From the NCBI RefSeq assembly GCF_003293695.1, contig NZ_CP029556.1:1188001-1252000 (forward strand): a stretch of DNA of 64,000 nucleotides, in the 5' to 3' direction. A program made the translations under genes and the position numbers. Under the pieces are notes generated by a model. It saw only the letters and a list, made by a program, of their open reading frames with translations. It searched no databases and was not told the DNA's origin. The stretch is from Lysobacter oculi (lineage in GTDB: Bacteria > Pseudomonadota > Gammaproteobacteria > Xanthomonadales > Xanthomonadaceae). This document shows positions 9,079 to 18,151 of this stretch, in pieces. Numbering within the stretch: position 1 is the first letter of the stretch; each line of letters opens with the position of its first letter.

Positions 9079-12000
9079 GCGTCACCTTCAGCGGGCTTGG
9101 GCGATGCGAAATGCAGGCAGGCATCCACTTGCCTCGCGAAGTCGATCAACGCATGCAACGCTGGCGACCCCGCATCGAAACTCTCGTCGCCCGCAAGAAG
9201 TGCGTTCGCACCCGGCGCGCGATCGCGTTCGCCTGCGCCCCAGTTGCCGAGCCACCTGTCCCGCACCGCCCTTTCAACCGCAGGCATGTCTTTCTGATCA
9301 CGCACGTCCACCGCCGCCTGCGCCGTGTCAGGGAACCATCGCAGCGGATGCTGCGGCGCTTCCAGCCACCAGCCCGCGAGTTGGGTCAGGCGCGCGCGCA
9401 CCTCGTCCAACGATGTGTCGCCCGTCTGCAACGACGCGTCCCAGTCGTTGATCGCCGCCGCCCACGCATCGCTTTTCTCGTCGCACAGCATCGCGATGCG
9501 CACCGGCACTTCCGCAGGCGTCGCCAGCCGCAAGGCGAGCCATTCGATGAACAGCGGAAGATAGTGGCGGAAGCCGAGTTCCTTCGCCTTCTTCAGCCCC
9601 TTGTTGCCGACCGGAATGCCGATCAGTTGCAGGCCACCTTCCGCGCGATCGAACACGTTGCGCACATGGCCTTGCAGCGGCATGGCGTGGCCATCGATGT
9701 CCAGCACGAGATCGATCGGGATGTCGCGCGGCGTGCCCGGCGCGATGCCTTCGCGCTCGGCGGCGGCGCGGATGTCGCGCAGCACGCCGGCCTCGTGTTG
9801 CCATGCGGCCTCGCCCAACGCGCCGCTGGGCAGGCGACCGGAGAGTCGCAGCCAATCCGGCGCTACGTCATCGGCCGCGCCTTCGCGGAACAGTCGACGT
9901 GCCACGCTGTCGAAGGCCGGCAAGGTGGGCGCGAGCGGCTCTTCGCCTTCCAGGCCATCATCGTCCAGCGCATCGAGCTTGGCGCGGGCGTGGCGTTCCA
10001 GCAGATGACGTCCAGGGTCGCGGAAATACGCGACGAGATCACGCAACGTGATGCGTTCGGGCGGCGTTGCGACTGCTTCATTCGCATCAGCCGTGGCTGA
10101 CGATGCGGCTTCGTCATCTGCTTTAGCGCGCGTTTTCCGCAGCGGCACCTGGCTGGCATCGAAGGTGTAGAGCCGCGCATCGCGGGCATCGAAGTAGCGC
10201 GCATCGAACGGCTGCAACGGGTGCGCGACGCGCCACGCCTGCGTCTTCGCATGCGTACGCGGCGATTCTTCGCCTTCGGGTGTTTCGACGGGCGGCATGC
10301 GCGCATCGGCGATGGCGTCGGCACGTTCCAGCATCGCCATCAATTCGGCCAGTGGCGCGGCGGGGTTGCGCGGCTGTCCATCGCCCACGCCTTCGCCGAT
10401 CCAGCCCAGGTGCAGGCGATCACGCGCCGACATCAGCGTTTCAAGGAACAGATAGCGGTCGTCGCTGCGCTGCTCGCGGTCGCCGATGCGGCGCAGGCGT
10501 GCCATCAGGTCGAGGCCACCATCGTTGGGCGTGCGCGGGAATTCGCCATCGTCCAGCCCGAGCACCGCGATGAAACGGAACGGGATCGCGCGCTGCGGCA
10601 CCATGCCGCAAAATGTCGCGCCACCGAGCAGGAAGGGCTGGCGCTCCGGCACCGCATCGAGCGCGGCAAGCGTGCGTTCCTGCACCACCGACCAATGCAG
10701 CACCGGGTCCACGCCGGCGGCTGCGGTTTCCTCCTGCAGGCCGCGCAGCAGTTGCAGCAGCGTGTCCCAGGCCTCACGCGCGGCGCGGTCCTGCGTGTCA
10801 ATGCGCAAGGCCTGTTCGCACAGCGCGACCAGCGCCGTGGCCCAGCGGCTGGCCGTCATCTCGCGCGTCGAGAGCGTCTGCACGCGTTGCACGACCGTGA
10901 GCAGGCCGTCGAGCGCGGCCATCGCTTGCGCCGCATCGCCTTCCACCCCGGCGAGTGGCAACAGTTCGCTGCCATCGGCAAGTTCGAGCGCGTGGTTCGC
11001 ATCGTCGCTTTCATCGACGAACAGATGCCCGGCGATCATCCGGTCCACGGCCCAGGCGAAGCCGTGTTCGGGCAAGCCCGGCACGCCGAATCCGGCGCGA
11101 TGCGCGGGGTCCAGCGACCACGCCACGTGGCTGTCGGCCAGCAGGTATTCCAGCGCCGCAAGCCCGCTCGGCTGCAAGCCGAAGCGGCGCGCGACATCGG
11201 GCAGCGACAGCAGGTCCAGCACTTCGGGCGCGGTGATGCGCGCGGCCGGCAGCCGCAGCAGGCGCGCCATCGCCGCGAACAACGGGTGGCTGCTCGACGC
11301 CGGCACATCGGCCATGTGGAAGGGAATCGGCTCACGCGTGCTGCCGGGCTCGCCGAACACCGCGGGAATCAGCGGCAGGTAACGGCGGATGTCGGGCGCC
11401 ATCACCAGCATCTCGCCGGGCGCGATTCCCGCCGCGCGCGCATCGAGCATCGCGTCGCGCAGCACTTCCAGCTCGCGCTTGGGCGTGTGGCAGGCGTGCA
11501 TGCGCAGGGAGGCATCTCGCAATTCGGTGTCGATGTCGGCACCCGGCGCGATCAAACCTTCGTCCAGCCGAAGGATGCTGGCCTGCACGCGCTGCAACCG
11601 GTTCGAAGGCGCTTCGTCCTGCGCATCGCGCCAGTGGCGGCTGTCTTCGCGCACGTTGGCATCGGCCACGGCGCTGAAGAAATGCTGGCCCATGCGGCCC
11701 CAGCGCGAGAGCAGTTCGTGGCGTTGCGGCCGCCACCATTCGCCCTCGCCCGCCTCTTCCATCAAGCGTTCTTCGTCGATGCGCCACGCCGCGGCATCCA
11801 CGCCATCGAGCACGCCCCAGTAATCGCGGCAGGGGTCGGGGAGATACAACGCAACCAGCGCCTGTTCGGCATAGGCGCGCAGGGCTTGCAGTTCCATCGG
11901 CGCGAGATGGCTGACGCCGAAGACGTGCAGCGGCGCACGTTCGCGGCCATCCGCATTGAGGTCGGCGATGAGCGACTTCATCACTTCCGCGCGATGCGTG

Positions 12001-12653
12001 CCCAGCGATTCCGCAGCATGACGCCAGAGCGGCGCGAGCAGGCGCACTTCGGTGTCGATCAACGCGCCGTCGCTGGATTTCCCGGTGGCGAAGCGACGCT
12101 TGCCGCCTTGCCAGGCCTCCAGCCAGTCGGGGCGATAGACGAGGTATTGCGAATACAGCTTCGCCAGCCGATCGGCCAACTGGTAAAGGCGGCGCGCGCG
12201 CTCGGCGGCATCGGCGCCGGGCGGCGCAAGGAAGCGTTCGATGCGCGGATCGTCGAGCCCCTTCACCGAAGCCGCATCGCCCAGCCATTCGTGCAGGTTC
12301 CAGCGCAGTTGCGCGCGTTGGTAGCGCGGCAGGGCCACCGCCTGTTCGTCCAACCGCGTCTGCGCAAGGCGGTCGATCCACGTGCTCGGCAGCACCACGT
12401 CGAGGTTGGCGACGATGCCGCCCTCGCCCATGCGCCGGGCCAGCGCGCCGGTCAGCCATTGCTTGATGCCGGGATGCGCGGCGATCACCGTCTGCGGCTG
12501 CAGCGGGTTCTCGGGCCAGGTCGCGGCGAGCAGGTCGCGGAACGGGTCGAGCAGCGCCTCCAGCCGCGATGCGCGATAGATCACCAGCCCGGTCGTGCCG
12601 CGCGCGGCTTCGGTCTGCGGCAGCGCGTGGCGGGGCGTGGAGGCTTCGGTCAT
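9075..12653 (-). CDS. recC: Exodeoxyribonuclease V gamma subunit RecC
   Basis: 1192 residues. The structural subunit of RecBCD that splits the duplex and, in E. coli, recognises Chi. The N-terminal degenerate helicase fold starts GLVIYRASRLEALLDPF and continues AAHPGIKQWL and NLDVVLPSTWIDRL. The family segments MLVMAPDIRRYLPLIPAVFG and RFIAVLGLDDGEFPR are present. The ATG at 12653 gives family-typical length. An Ala/Asp/Glu-rich stretch (KADDEAASSATADANEAV), probably a surface linker, carries the repeat 16-mer seen in recB. This is the first gene of the recCBD run; upstream lies mltB on the same strand, 39 bp away. Confidence 0.95.
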   Translation of the reverse strand: MTEASTPRHALPQTEAARGTTGLVIYRASRLEALLDPFRDLLAATWPENPLQPQTVIAAHPGIKQWLTGALARRMGEGGIVANLDVVLPSTWIDRLAQTRLDEQAVALPRYQRAQLRWNLHEWLGDAASVKGLDDPRIERFLAPPGADAAERARRLYQLADRLAKLYSQYLVYRPDWLEAWQGGKRRFATGKSSDGALIDTEVRLLAPLWRHAAESLGTHRAEVMKSLIADLNADGRERAPLHVFGVSHLAPMELQALRAYAEQALVALYLPDPCRDYWGVLDGVDAAAWRIDEERLMEEAGEGEWWRPQRHELLSRWGRMGQHFFSAVADANVREDSRHWRDAQDEAPSNRLQRVQASILRLDEGLIAPGADIDTELRDASLRMHACHTPKRELEVLRDAMLDARAAGIAPGEMLVMAPDIRRYLPLIPAVFGEPGSTREPIPFHMADVPASSSHPLFAAMARLLRLPAARITAPEVLDLLSLPDVARRFGLQPSGLAALEYLLADSHVAWSLDPAHRAGFGVPGLPEHGFAWAVDRMIAGHLFVDESDDANHALELADGSELLPLAGVEGDAAQAMAALDGLLTVVQRVQTLSTREMTASRWATALVALCEQALRIDTQDRAAREAWDTLLQLLRGLQEETAAAGVDPVLHWSVVQERTLAALDAVPERQPFLLGGATFCGMVPQRAIPFRFIAVLGLDDGEFPRTPNDGGLDLMARLRRIGDREQRSDDRYLFLETLMSARDRLHLGWIGEGVGDGQPRNPAAPLAELMAMLERADAIADARMPPVETPEGEESPRTHAKTQAWRVAHPLQPFDARYFDARDARLYTFDASQVPLRKTRAKADDEAASSATADANEAVATPPERITLRDLVAYFRDPGRHLLERHARAKLDALDDDGLEGEEPLAPTLPAFDSVARRLFREGAADDVAPDWLRLSGRLPSGALGEAAWQHEAGVLRDIRAAAEREGIAPGTPRDIPIDLVLDIDGHAMPLQGHVRNVFDRAEGGLQLIGIPVGNKGLKKAKELGFRHYLPLFIEWLALRLATPAEVPVRIAMLCDEKSDAWAAAINDWDASLQTGDTSLDEVRARLTQLAGWWLEAPQHPLRWFPDTAQAAVDVRDQKDMPAVERAVRDRWLGNWGAGERDRAPGANALLAGDESFDAGSPALHALIDFARQVDACLHFASPKPAEGDA
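10102..10117. repeat. Dispersed 16-mer copy inside recC
   Basis: GATGCGGCTTCGTCAT on the plus strand, an exact match to the copies at 6329-6344 and 14144-14159. It is read in the same frame as in recB (DDEAAS), inside a low-complexity linker. Confidence 0.6.
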
Positions 12654-12692
12654 GCGTGCATGATGCCGCAGCCCCGTCGCAGGCCGCGAGAC

Positions 12693-14027
12693 TCAGCGCC
12701 CTTCGCGCAGGGCCTTCAGCAGCTTCATCCCGGCGCGGCCATCGGCGTTCATGCCGAGCCGCGCCTGTTCGCGCTTGATCGCCTCGCGGCTGGCGGTACC
12801 CAGTACGCCGTCCGGGTTGCCGATGGCATGCCCGCGCGCGAGCAGCAGCTTCTGCAGTTCCACGCGCTCGTCGCGGCCCAGGCCGGGGTCATCGGTCGGC
12901 CACGGCGTGCGCAGGCCGGTGCCGCCGCGCAGCCGGTCGGCCAGCAGCGAAATCGCCAGCGCGTAGCTCTCGGCGGCGTTGTAGCTGTAGATCGCGTCGT
13001 AGTTCTTGAAGACGAGGAAGGCCGGGCCGTTCACGCCGGTCGGCACCAGCACGGCGGCGCGGGTATCGGCGGGCAGTTCGATGCCGCCGCCGTCCACACG
13101 CGCCACGCCCATCGCCTGCCAGTCGGACAGCGCACGGCGGTTGGTGCGCCCGGCCAGCGCGGTGTTGAAGCCGGAAGGCAACGTGACCTCGTAGCCCCAG
13201 GGCTGGCCCGTGCGCCAACCCGAACGCACGAGATAGTTGGCGGTGGAACCGAGTGCATCGGGGATGCTGCCGACCAGGTCGCGGCGGCCATCGCCATCGA
13301 AATCCACCGCGATGCGGTTGTAGGTGGACGGCATGAACTGCGTGTGCCCGAACGCGCCGGCCCACGAGCCCTTCATGTCCTCCACCCGCACGTCGCCGCG
13401 CTGGACGATCTTCAGCGCCTCATAGAACTCACTGCGGAAGAACGCCTGCCGCCGCCCGAAGCACGACAGCGTGCCCAGCGACTGCAGCAGCGGGCGCTTG
13501 CCGAAATTCTGGCCGTAGTCGCTTTCCACGCCCCAGACCGCGACCACCGTGGCCGGGTCCACGCCGGTCCGCGCCTGCACCTGCGACAGCAGCGCGGCAT
13601 GCGTGGCCAGGCGCTCGCGGCCCTGGGCCACGCGGCGGCTGTCGACCAGCATGGCCAGGTAATCCCAGAGCGCGGTGGAGAATTCCGGCTGACGGTCGAG
13701 CAGCGGCAGCACGCCCATGTCGGGCACCACGCTCGTGGCGTGCTGGCTGAAGGCGGCGTCGCTGACACCGGCGGCGATGGCCGGCGCGCGCAGGCCGGCC
13801 ATGCAGGTCTGGAACTGGGCGAGTTCGCTGGCGGTCGGCGCGACGGCGGCCGGGCCGCTCGGCGCGGGTGCGACGACGGGCGGCGGTTCCGGCCCCTGCG
13901 GCGCGCGCGGCGGCGGGGCTTTCGGCGGCGTGGCGGCGCAGGCGGCCAGCAGGGACGCGGCAAGCGCGGTGATGACGAATCGGGAGCTGCGGATCACGGG
14001 CGGCCTCGCGTCAGGGGATGCCCGCAT
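12693..14027 (-). CDS. mltB: Lytic murein transglycosylase B-type lipoprotein
   Basis: 444 residues. The N-terminus is a lipoprotein signal peptide with lipobox LAAC (Cys30), followed by a Pro/Ala-rich spacer. The SLT/MltB catalytic domain contains the catalytic Glu168 in VWGVESDYGQNFGKRPLL, plus the family's GSWAGAFGHTQFMPSTYNRIAVDFDGDG. The last ~60 residues form a peptidoglycan-binding domain (RVELQKLLLARGHAIGNPDGVLG). It cleaves the MurNAc-GlcNAc bond to give 1,6-anhydromuropeptides at the outer membrane's inner face. I chose the ATG at 14027 because it precedes the signal peptide and has a GGGTGG site. The open frame continues into the upstream repeat array, but that extension is spurious. 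Confidence 0.92.
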   Translation of the reverse strand: MRASPDARPPVIRSSRFVITALAASLLAACAATPPKAPPPRAPQGPEPPPVVAPAPSGPAAVAPTASELAQFQTCMAGLRAPAIAAGVSDAAFSQHATSVVPDMGVLPLLDRQPEFSTALWDYLAMLVDSRRVAQGRERLATHAALLSQVQARTGVDPATVVAVWGVESDYGQNFGKRPLLQSLGTLSCFGRRQAFFRSEFYEALKIVQRGDVRVEDMKGSWAGAFGHTQFMPSTYNRIAVDFDGDGRRDLVGSIPDALGSTANYLVRSGWRTGQPWGYEVTLPSGFNTALAGRTNRRALSDWQAMGVARVDGGGIELPADTRAAVLVPTGVNGPAFLVFKNYDAIYSYNAAESYALAISLLADRLRGGTGLRTPWPTDDPGLGRDERVELQKLLLARGHAIGNPDGVLGTASREAIKREQARLGMNADGRAGMKLLKALREGR

Positions 14028-14071
14028 GATGCCACCCGCAACTGAACGGACTTTTGCACGGCGGGAATGGC

Positions 14072-14318
14072 GGGATGTGGCTTCGTCATGCGCCGGGGAA
14101 TCGCGCGATGCGGCGGCTTCGTACCCGATGGGATGCGTCAGGCGATGCGGCTTCGTCATGCCGCATGGAGTTGGAGGGATGTGGCTTCACCCTTCCCCAT
14201 GAAACGAATGGCGCGATGCGGCTTCGTTTTCCCCCATCGAGCGACATGGAAGATGCAGCTTCTACCCACTTTGTGGAAATGACCGGATGCGGCGCCGTCC
14301 TGCCGCATGGAAACGGCC
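14072..14318. repeat. Degenerate tandem repeat array, seven ~33-38-bp units
   Basis: Seven imperfect units each begin with a form of GATGYGGCTTCGTC: starts at about 14072, 14105, 14142, 14176, 14213, 14251 and 14285. Unit lengths are about 33, 37, 34, 37, 38, 34 and 34 bp. Most units then run through a CCNCATG-like segment and a GGAA/GGMG tail. The array fills the 367-bp gap between the mltB start (14027) and the stop of the DUF937 gene (14395). Reading frames through it encode only the repeats, so I do not call a gene. A reverse-complement fragment (CGAAGCCGC) follows at 14319. Confidence 0.8.
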
Positions 14319-14343
14319 CGAAGCCGCCTCCCCCTTCCCCACG

Positions 14344-14368
14344 AAAAAGGCCGCCCAAGGGCGGCCTT
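14344..14368 (-). terminator. Rho-independent terminator of the DUF937 gene
   Basis: A GC-rich inverted repeat (AAGGCCGCCC at 14347-14356 against GGGCGGCCTT at 14359-14368) is followed on the minus strand by a T-run. It lies 27 bp after the stop of the DUF937 gene. Confidence 0.8.
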
Positions 14369-14394
14369 CTCCAGTGACCCGGCGATGCGCTGGA

Positions 14395-15024
14395 TCAGCG
14401 ACGCCCACCGAGCATGCCCATGCCGGCCTTGAGCACGTCGCCCATGTCCAAGTCGCCGTCGCCGTCCTGGTCCAGCACCGCGCCGAGCAGGCCGCCACCG
14501 AGGCCGCCCTGCTGCTGCACCGCCTGTTGTTCCTGGCCGAGGATGCTGCCGAGCATGCCGGCCGAAGGCGAGGCCGCCTGCGCCTGGCCGCCACCGAACA
14601 TGCGCTTGGCGAGGTAGGCCATGACGATCGGCGCAAGGATCTTGAGCAGCATCTGCGCCTTGTCGCTGCCGAGGCCGGTGGCCTGGCCCAGGCCGCTCAC
14701 CGCCTGCTGCTGGCGACCGCCGAAGATGTGGCCGAGCTGGCCCAGGCCGTCGGTCTGGCGCGACTGCGCGCCGCCCAGCACCGCACCGAGGATGTCGCCG
14801 ATGCCCATGCCCGCAGCGCCGGAATGGTCACGCCCCAGCGCGCCGAACAGCGCTTTCGCGCCCTGCGGCTGGCTGGCGTTGCGGCCCAGTGCGCCGAGCA
14901 GCAACGGCAGCGCCGCCGCGACCGCACCCGCCGTCTGGGTCTGGCCGGTACCGAGCTGCTGGCTGATCTGCTGCAGGGCCGGCCCGGAAAGCTGGGAGAA
15001 GATGTCGTCGGTCAAGCTGCTCAT
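14395..15024 (-). CDS. DUF937 family protein with an EF-hand-like C-terminal loop
   Basis: 209 residues, Gly/Gln/Ala-rich. The N-terminal ~130 residues fit the DUF937 pattern (LSGPALQQISQQLG, AVAAALPLLLGALGRNA, GAGMGIGDILGAVLGG). A hydrophobic helix follows (MLLKILAPIVMAYLAKRMFG), and the C-terminus ends in LDQDGDGDLDMGDVLKAG, a D-x-D-G-D-x-D-x-x-D arrangement like a single calcium-binding EF-hand or dockerin loop. The function of the family is not established. The ATG at 15024 is preceded by AAGGA. No signal peptide is seen. It has its own terminator and is divergent from the GST gene. Confidence 0.8.
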   Translation of the reverse strand: MSSLTDDIFSQLSGPALQQISQQLGTGQTQTAGAVAAALPLLLGALGRNASQPQGAKALFGALGRDHSGAAGMGIGDILGAVLGGAQSRQTDGLGQLGHIFGGRQQQAVSGLGQATGLGSDKAQMLLKILAPIVMAYLAKRMFGGGQAQAASPSAGMLGSILGQEQQAVQQQGGLGGGLLGAVLDQDGDGDLDMGDVLKAGMGMLGGRR

Positions 15025-15175
15025 GGGATTTCCTTCGGGGTGAGGCCGCAACGGTAGGGCGGCAGTTGTTACCGTTGCGCCAAGACTAGCGTGCATCCCG
15101 CCACCCGGCGCGACGCGGCTGCGGAACACCGCGTTCTCCCGCACACTGGCCGCCCGTCCTGCCCCGGAGCCCGCC

Positions 15176-15811
15176 ATTTCCTACGCCGCCCTCACCTTCT
15201 ATACCCACCCGATGTCGCGCGGACGCGTGGCGCGCTGGATGCTGGAGGAAACCGGCCTGCCCTACGAGACCGTGCTGCTGGAATACGGCACCACGATGAA
15301 GGCGCCGGACTACCTGGCCATCAACCCGATGGGCAAGGTGCCGGCCATCCGGCACGGCGACACCGTAGTGACCGAGAACACCGCCATTGCGCTGTATCTG
15401 GCCGATCTGGTGCCGGAGAAGAAACTGGCACCACCGGTCGGCAGTCCGGCACGCGGCAGCTACTACCGCTGGATCAGCCTGCTCAATCCGCTGGAGCAGC
15501 TGATGATGGCGAAGCACGCTGGCCAGCTCGGCAACCCGATGTCCGCCGGCTACGGCACCGAGGCCGACCTGCTCGGCACGCTCGAAGGCGCCATCGGTGA
15601 CCGCGACCACCTGGTGGGCGACGACTTCACCGCCGCCGACCTGCTGGTGGCCGCGTACCTGGGCTGGTACCTGCAGTTCAAGATGCTGGAACCGCGCGAG
15701 GCCTTCGTGCGCTTCGCCGGGCTGCATCGCGGGCGGACGGCCGCCAAGCGCGCCAACGAGATCGACGACGCGCTCATCGCGCAGCAGAAGGCCGCCACGG
15801 GCGAAAGCTGA
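15176..15811 (+). CDS. Glutathione S-transferase family protein
   Basis: About 211 residues. The thioredoxin-fold N-terminus LTFYTHPMSRGRVARWMLEE, followed by NPMGKVPAIRHGDTVVTENTAIALYLAD (cis-Pro and the glutathione-contacting E-N/S region), marks a cytosolic GST, with an all-helical C-terminal domain (DRDHLVGDDFTAADLLVAAYLGW). The first conventional ATG (15212) would remove strand beta-1, so I extended to an ATT at 15176 that has GGAG six bases upstream. An ATT start is unusual, and a CTG at 15146 is another possibility. It probably conjugates glutathione to electrophiles or peroxides; the substrate is unknown. Confidence 0.82.
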   Translation: MSYAALTFYTHPMSRGRVARWMLEETGLPYETVLLEYGTTMKAPDYLAINPMGKVPAIRHGDTVVTENTAIALYLADLVPEKKLAPPVGSPARGSYYRWISLLNPLEQLMMAKHAGQLGNPMSAGYGTEADLLGTLEGAIGDRDHLVGDDFTAADLLVAAYLGWYLQFKMLEPREAFVRFAGLHRGRTAAKRANEIDDALIAQQKAATGES

Positions 15812-15979
15812 GGCCGCAACGGCCGCCGCATCCGCCATCAAACACCATGGGCAACCTGGGTTGCCCGCTACGTCCACGCGCCGCCAACGCCGGCGCCCGC
15901 TGACCCGTTCATCACTTCGGCACGCGCCTGTCACGCCCTGACGCCCATGCTGGACGCCCCCCCTGTACGGAAGTCAGCG

Positions 15980-18091
15980 ATGGCCACCAAGAAAGCCGCA
16001 CGTCCGGGCGCCTCTGCCCCCTCCCGCAAACGCCCGGCACAGGCGACCGGCGGTGAAACGCACCAGACCGCCACCGGCAAGCGCGACGTCATGACGACGG
16101 CGCAGGGCATCCCGGTCAGCGACAACCAGAATTCCCTGCGCGCCTACCCGCGCGGCCCGACGCTTCTGGAAGACTTCGTCCTCCGCGAGAAGATCACCCA
16201 CTTCGACCACGAGCGCATTCCCGATCGCATCGTGCACGCACGCGGCTCGGCGGCCCACGGCTATTTCGAGCTCACCCACCCACTCACCGGCATCACCACG
16301 GCGCGGCTGTTCACCGACAAGGGCCTGCGCGTGCCGGTCTTCACGCGCTTCTCCACCGTCGCAGGCGGCGCCGGCAGCGTGGACACCCCGCGCGACGTGC
16401 GCGGCTTCGCGGTCAAGTTCTACACGCCGGAAGGCAACTACGACCTGGTCGGCAACAACCTGCCGGTGTTCGCCATCCAGGACGCGATGAAGTTCCCGGA
16501 CTTCATCCACGCGGTGAAGATGGAACCGGATCGTGGCTTCCCGCAGGCCGCCAGCGCGCATGACACCTTCTGGGACTTCGTTTCCCTGTCGCCGGAAACG
16601 CTGAACATGGTGATGTGGGCAATGAGCGACCGTGGCATCCCGCGTTCGCTGCGGATGATCGAAGGCTTCGGCATCCACAGTTTCCGCTTCTTCAACGAGG
16701 CGGGCGATTCCACGTTCGTGCGCTTCCACTGGCGCCCGCGCCTGGGCCTGCAATCGCTGGTGTGGGATGAATCGGCCAAGCTGCAGGGTGCCGACAACGA
16801 CTTCCACCGCCGCGACCTCTTCGACGCGATCAATGCCGGCCAATACCCGGAGTGGGATCTCGCCGTGCAGTTGTTCACCGAAGACGAAGCCGACGCGTTC
16901 CCCTTCGACCACCTCGACGCCACCAAGCTGATTCCCGAGGAACTGGTGCCGCTGCGCGTGGTCGGCCGCATGGTGCTGGACCGCAACCCGGACAACCATT
17001 TCGCCGAGAACGACCAGGTCGCCTTCTGCCCCGCCAACCTCGTGCCGGGCATCGACTTCTCCAACGATCCGCTGCTGCAGGGCCGCCTGTTCTCCTATCT
17101 GGACACGCAGCTGTGGCGGCTGGGCGGACCCAACTTCACCCAGATCCCGGTGAACGCGCCCAAGTGCCCGTTCGCGAACCACCAGCGCGACGCGCACATG
17201 CAGATGCAGGTGCCGAAGGGTCGCGTGGCGTACGAACCGGCATCGCTCGACAAGGACGGCTCCACGCCCAACGGCCGCGAGACCCCGGCCGGCTTCCGCA
17301 GTTTCGCCGAACGCGCACCGGACGATGGCCGCAAGGGCCGGCTGCGTGCCGAGTCCTTCGCCGACCACTACAGCCAGCCGCGCCTGTTCTGGAACAGCCA
17401 GAGCGACGTGGAGCGGGCGCACATCGCCTCCGCGCTGGTGTTCGAACTGGCGAAGGTGGAAGACGATCCGGTCCGCGAACGCACCGTGGGCCAGCTGCGC
17501 AACATCGACCAAGGGCTGGCGCAGCGCGTCGCCGACGGGCTTGGGATGAAGGCGCTGCCGGCGGCCGAACCCGCCGCCGTGCCGGCCATCGACATGCCGC
17601 CGTCGCCGGCGCTGGCGCTGATCGGCAAGATGAAGGACACCCTGGAAGGCCGCTGCATCGGCATCCTGGTGGCCGAAGGCAGCGACGGCAAGCAGGTGGA
17701 CGCGATCCGCAGCGCCGCCGAGAAGGCCGGCGCGATCGTCAAGATCGTCGCGCCGAAGCTGCACGTGGCGATGAAGGGCGGCAAGCCGCGGAAGGTGGAC
17801 GGACAGCTGGCCGGCACGCCCTCGCTGGTATTCGATGCGGTGGCGAGCGTGCTGGATCCGGCCGAAGCGGAGAAGCTGGCGAAAGACGGCGCGGCGATCG
17901 ACTGGTTCCGCGATGCTTTCGGCCACCTCAAGGCCATCGCGGCCTGCGGCGGCACCCGCCAGCACATCCTGAAGGCGGCGGGCATCAAGCCGGACGCGGG
18001 CGTGGTGGAGCCCGGGGACGTGAAGGGCTTCATCAAGCTGGCCAAGACCCGGCAATGGGCGCGCGAGCCCAGGCTGCGCACGCTGGCCTGA
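15980..18091 (+). CDS. katE: Large-subunit catalase (HPII type)
   Basis: 703 residues. Converts hydrogen peroxide to water and oxygen. The heme catalase core shows the catalytic His86 in [15 protein letters not shown], the GNN motif near 159, and the proximal heme-ligand Tyr373 in [16 protein letters not shown]. About 150 C-terminal residues form the DJ-1/PfpI-like flavodoxin domain of clade 2 catalases ([32 protein letters not shown]). A basic N-terminal tail ([20 protein letters not shown]) precedes the core. I prefer the ATG at 15980, which has a GGAAG site, over the one at 15947, which lacks one. It stands alone and ends at a terminator shared with the convergent mutS. Confidence 0.95.
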   Translation: MATKKAARPGASAPSRKRPAQATGGETHQTATGKRDVMTTAQGIPVSDNQNSLRAYPRGPTLLEDFVLREKITHFDHERIPDRIVHARGSAAHGYFELTHPLTGITTARLFTDKGLRVPVFTRFSTVAGGAGSVDTPRDVRGFAVKFYTPEGNYDLVGNNLPVFAIQDAMKFPDFIHAVKMEPDRGFPQAASAHDTFWDFVSLSPETLNMVMWAMSDRGIPRSLRMIEGFGIHSFRFFNEAGDSTFVRFHWRPRLGLQSLVWDESAKLQGADNDFHRRDLFDAINAGQYPEWDLAVQLFTEDEADAFPFDHLDATKLIPEELVPLRVVGRMVLDRNPDNHFAENDQVAFCPANLVPGIDFSNDPLLQGRLFSYLDTQLWRLGGPNFTQIPVNAPKCPFANHQRDAHMQMQVPKGRVAYEPASLDKDGSTPNGRETPAGFRSFAERAPDDGRKGRLRAESFADHYSQPRLFWNSQSDVERAHIASALVFELAKVEDDPVRERTVGQLRNIDQGLAQRVADGLGMKALPAAEPAAVPAIDMPPSPALALIGKMKDTLEGRCIGILVAEGSDGKQVDAIRSAAEKAGAIVKIVAPKLHVAMKGGKPRKVDGQLAGTPSLVFDAVASVLDPAEAEKLAKDGAAIDWFRDAFGHLKAIAACGGTRQHILKAAGIKPDAGVVEPGDVKGFIKLAKTRQWAREPRLRTLA

Positions 18092-18118
18092 CCACCCCAT
18101 CGGTTTTCACCACCACAG

Positions 18119-18143
18119 ACGCCCCGCTCCGGCGGGGCGTTTG
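18119..18143 (+). terminator. Terminator between convergent katE and mutS
   Basis: A perfect 9-bp stem (ACGCCCCGC, loop TCCG, GCGGGGCGT) is followed by TTTG. It lies between the katE stop (18091) and the mutS stop (18152) and could serve both strands. Confidence 0.7.
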
Positions 18144-18151
18144 CATGTGGC

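Noticed and set aside
10221..14045. A 1274-codon open frame on the plus strand, antisense to recC and mltB
   Set aside because: Translation is Arg/His/Gln/Ala-rich with no domain; both recC and mltB on the other strand are well supported. High GC with rare stop codons produces such frames, as also at 33084-35678, 37186-39225, 45581-47692, 48563-50581 and 53360-55279.
14072..14318. Possible CRISPR array
   Set aside because: Units are adjacent and degenerate, with no alternating conserved repeats and unique spacers of fixed length, and no cas genes are nearby.
14028..14377. Several short open frames across the repeat array, including an N-terminal extension of mltB
   Set aside because: They only translate the repeat units (for example HDEATSRHSRR or GYEAAASRDS) and begin inside the array. 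The lipoprotein signal peptide of MltB starts cleanly at 14027.
15849..15866. Hairpin GGGCAACC-TG-GGTTGCCC after the GST gene
   Set aside because: The stem is good but no T-run follows, so I did not call it a terminator. It may be chance or a weak termination aid.
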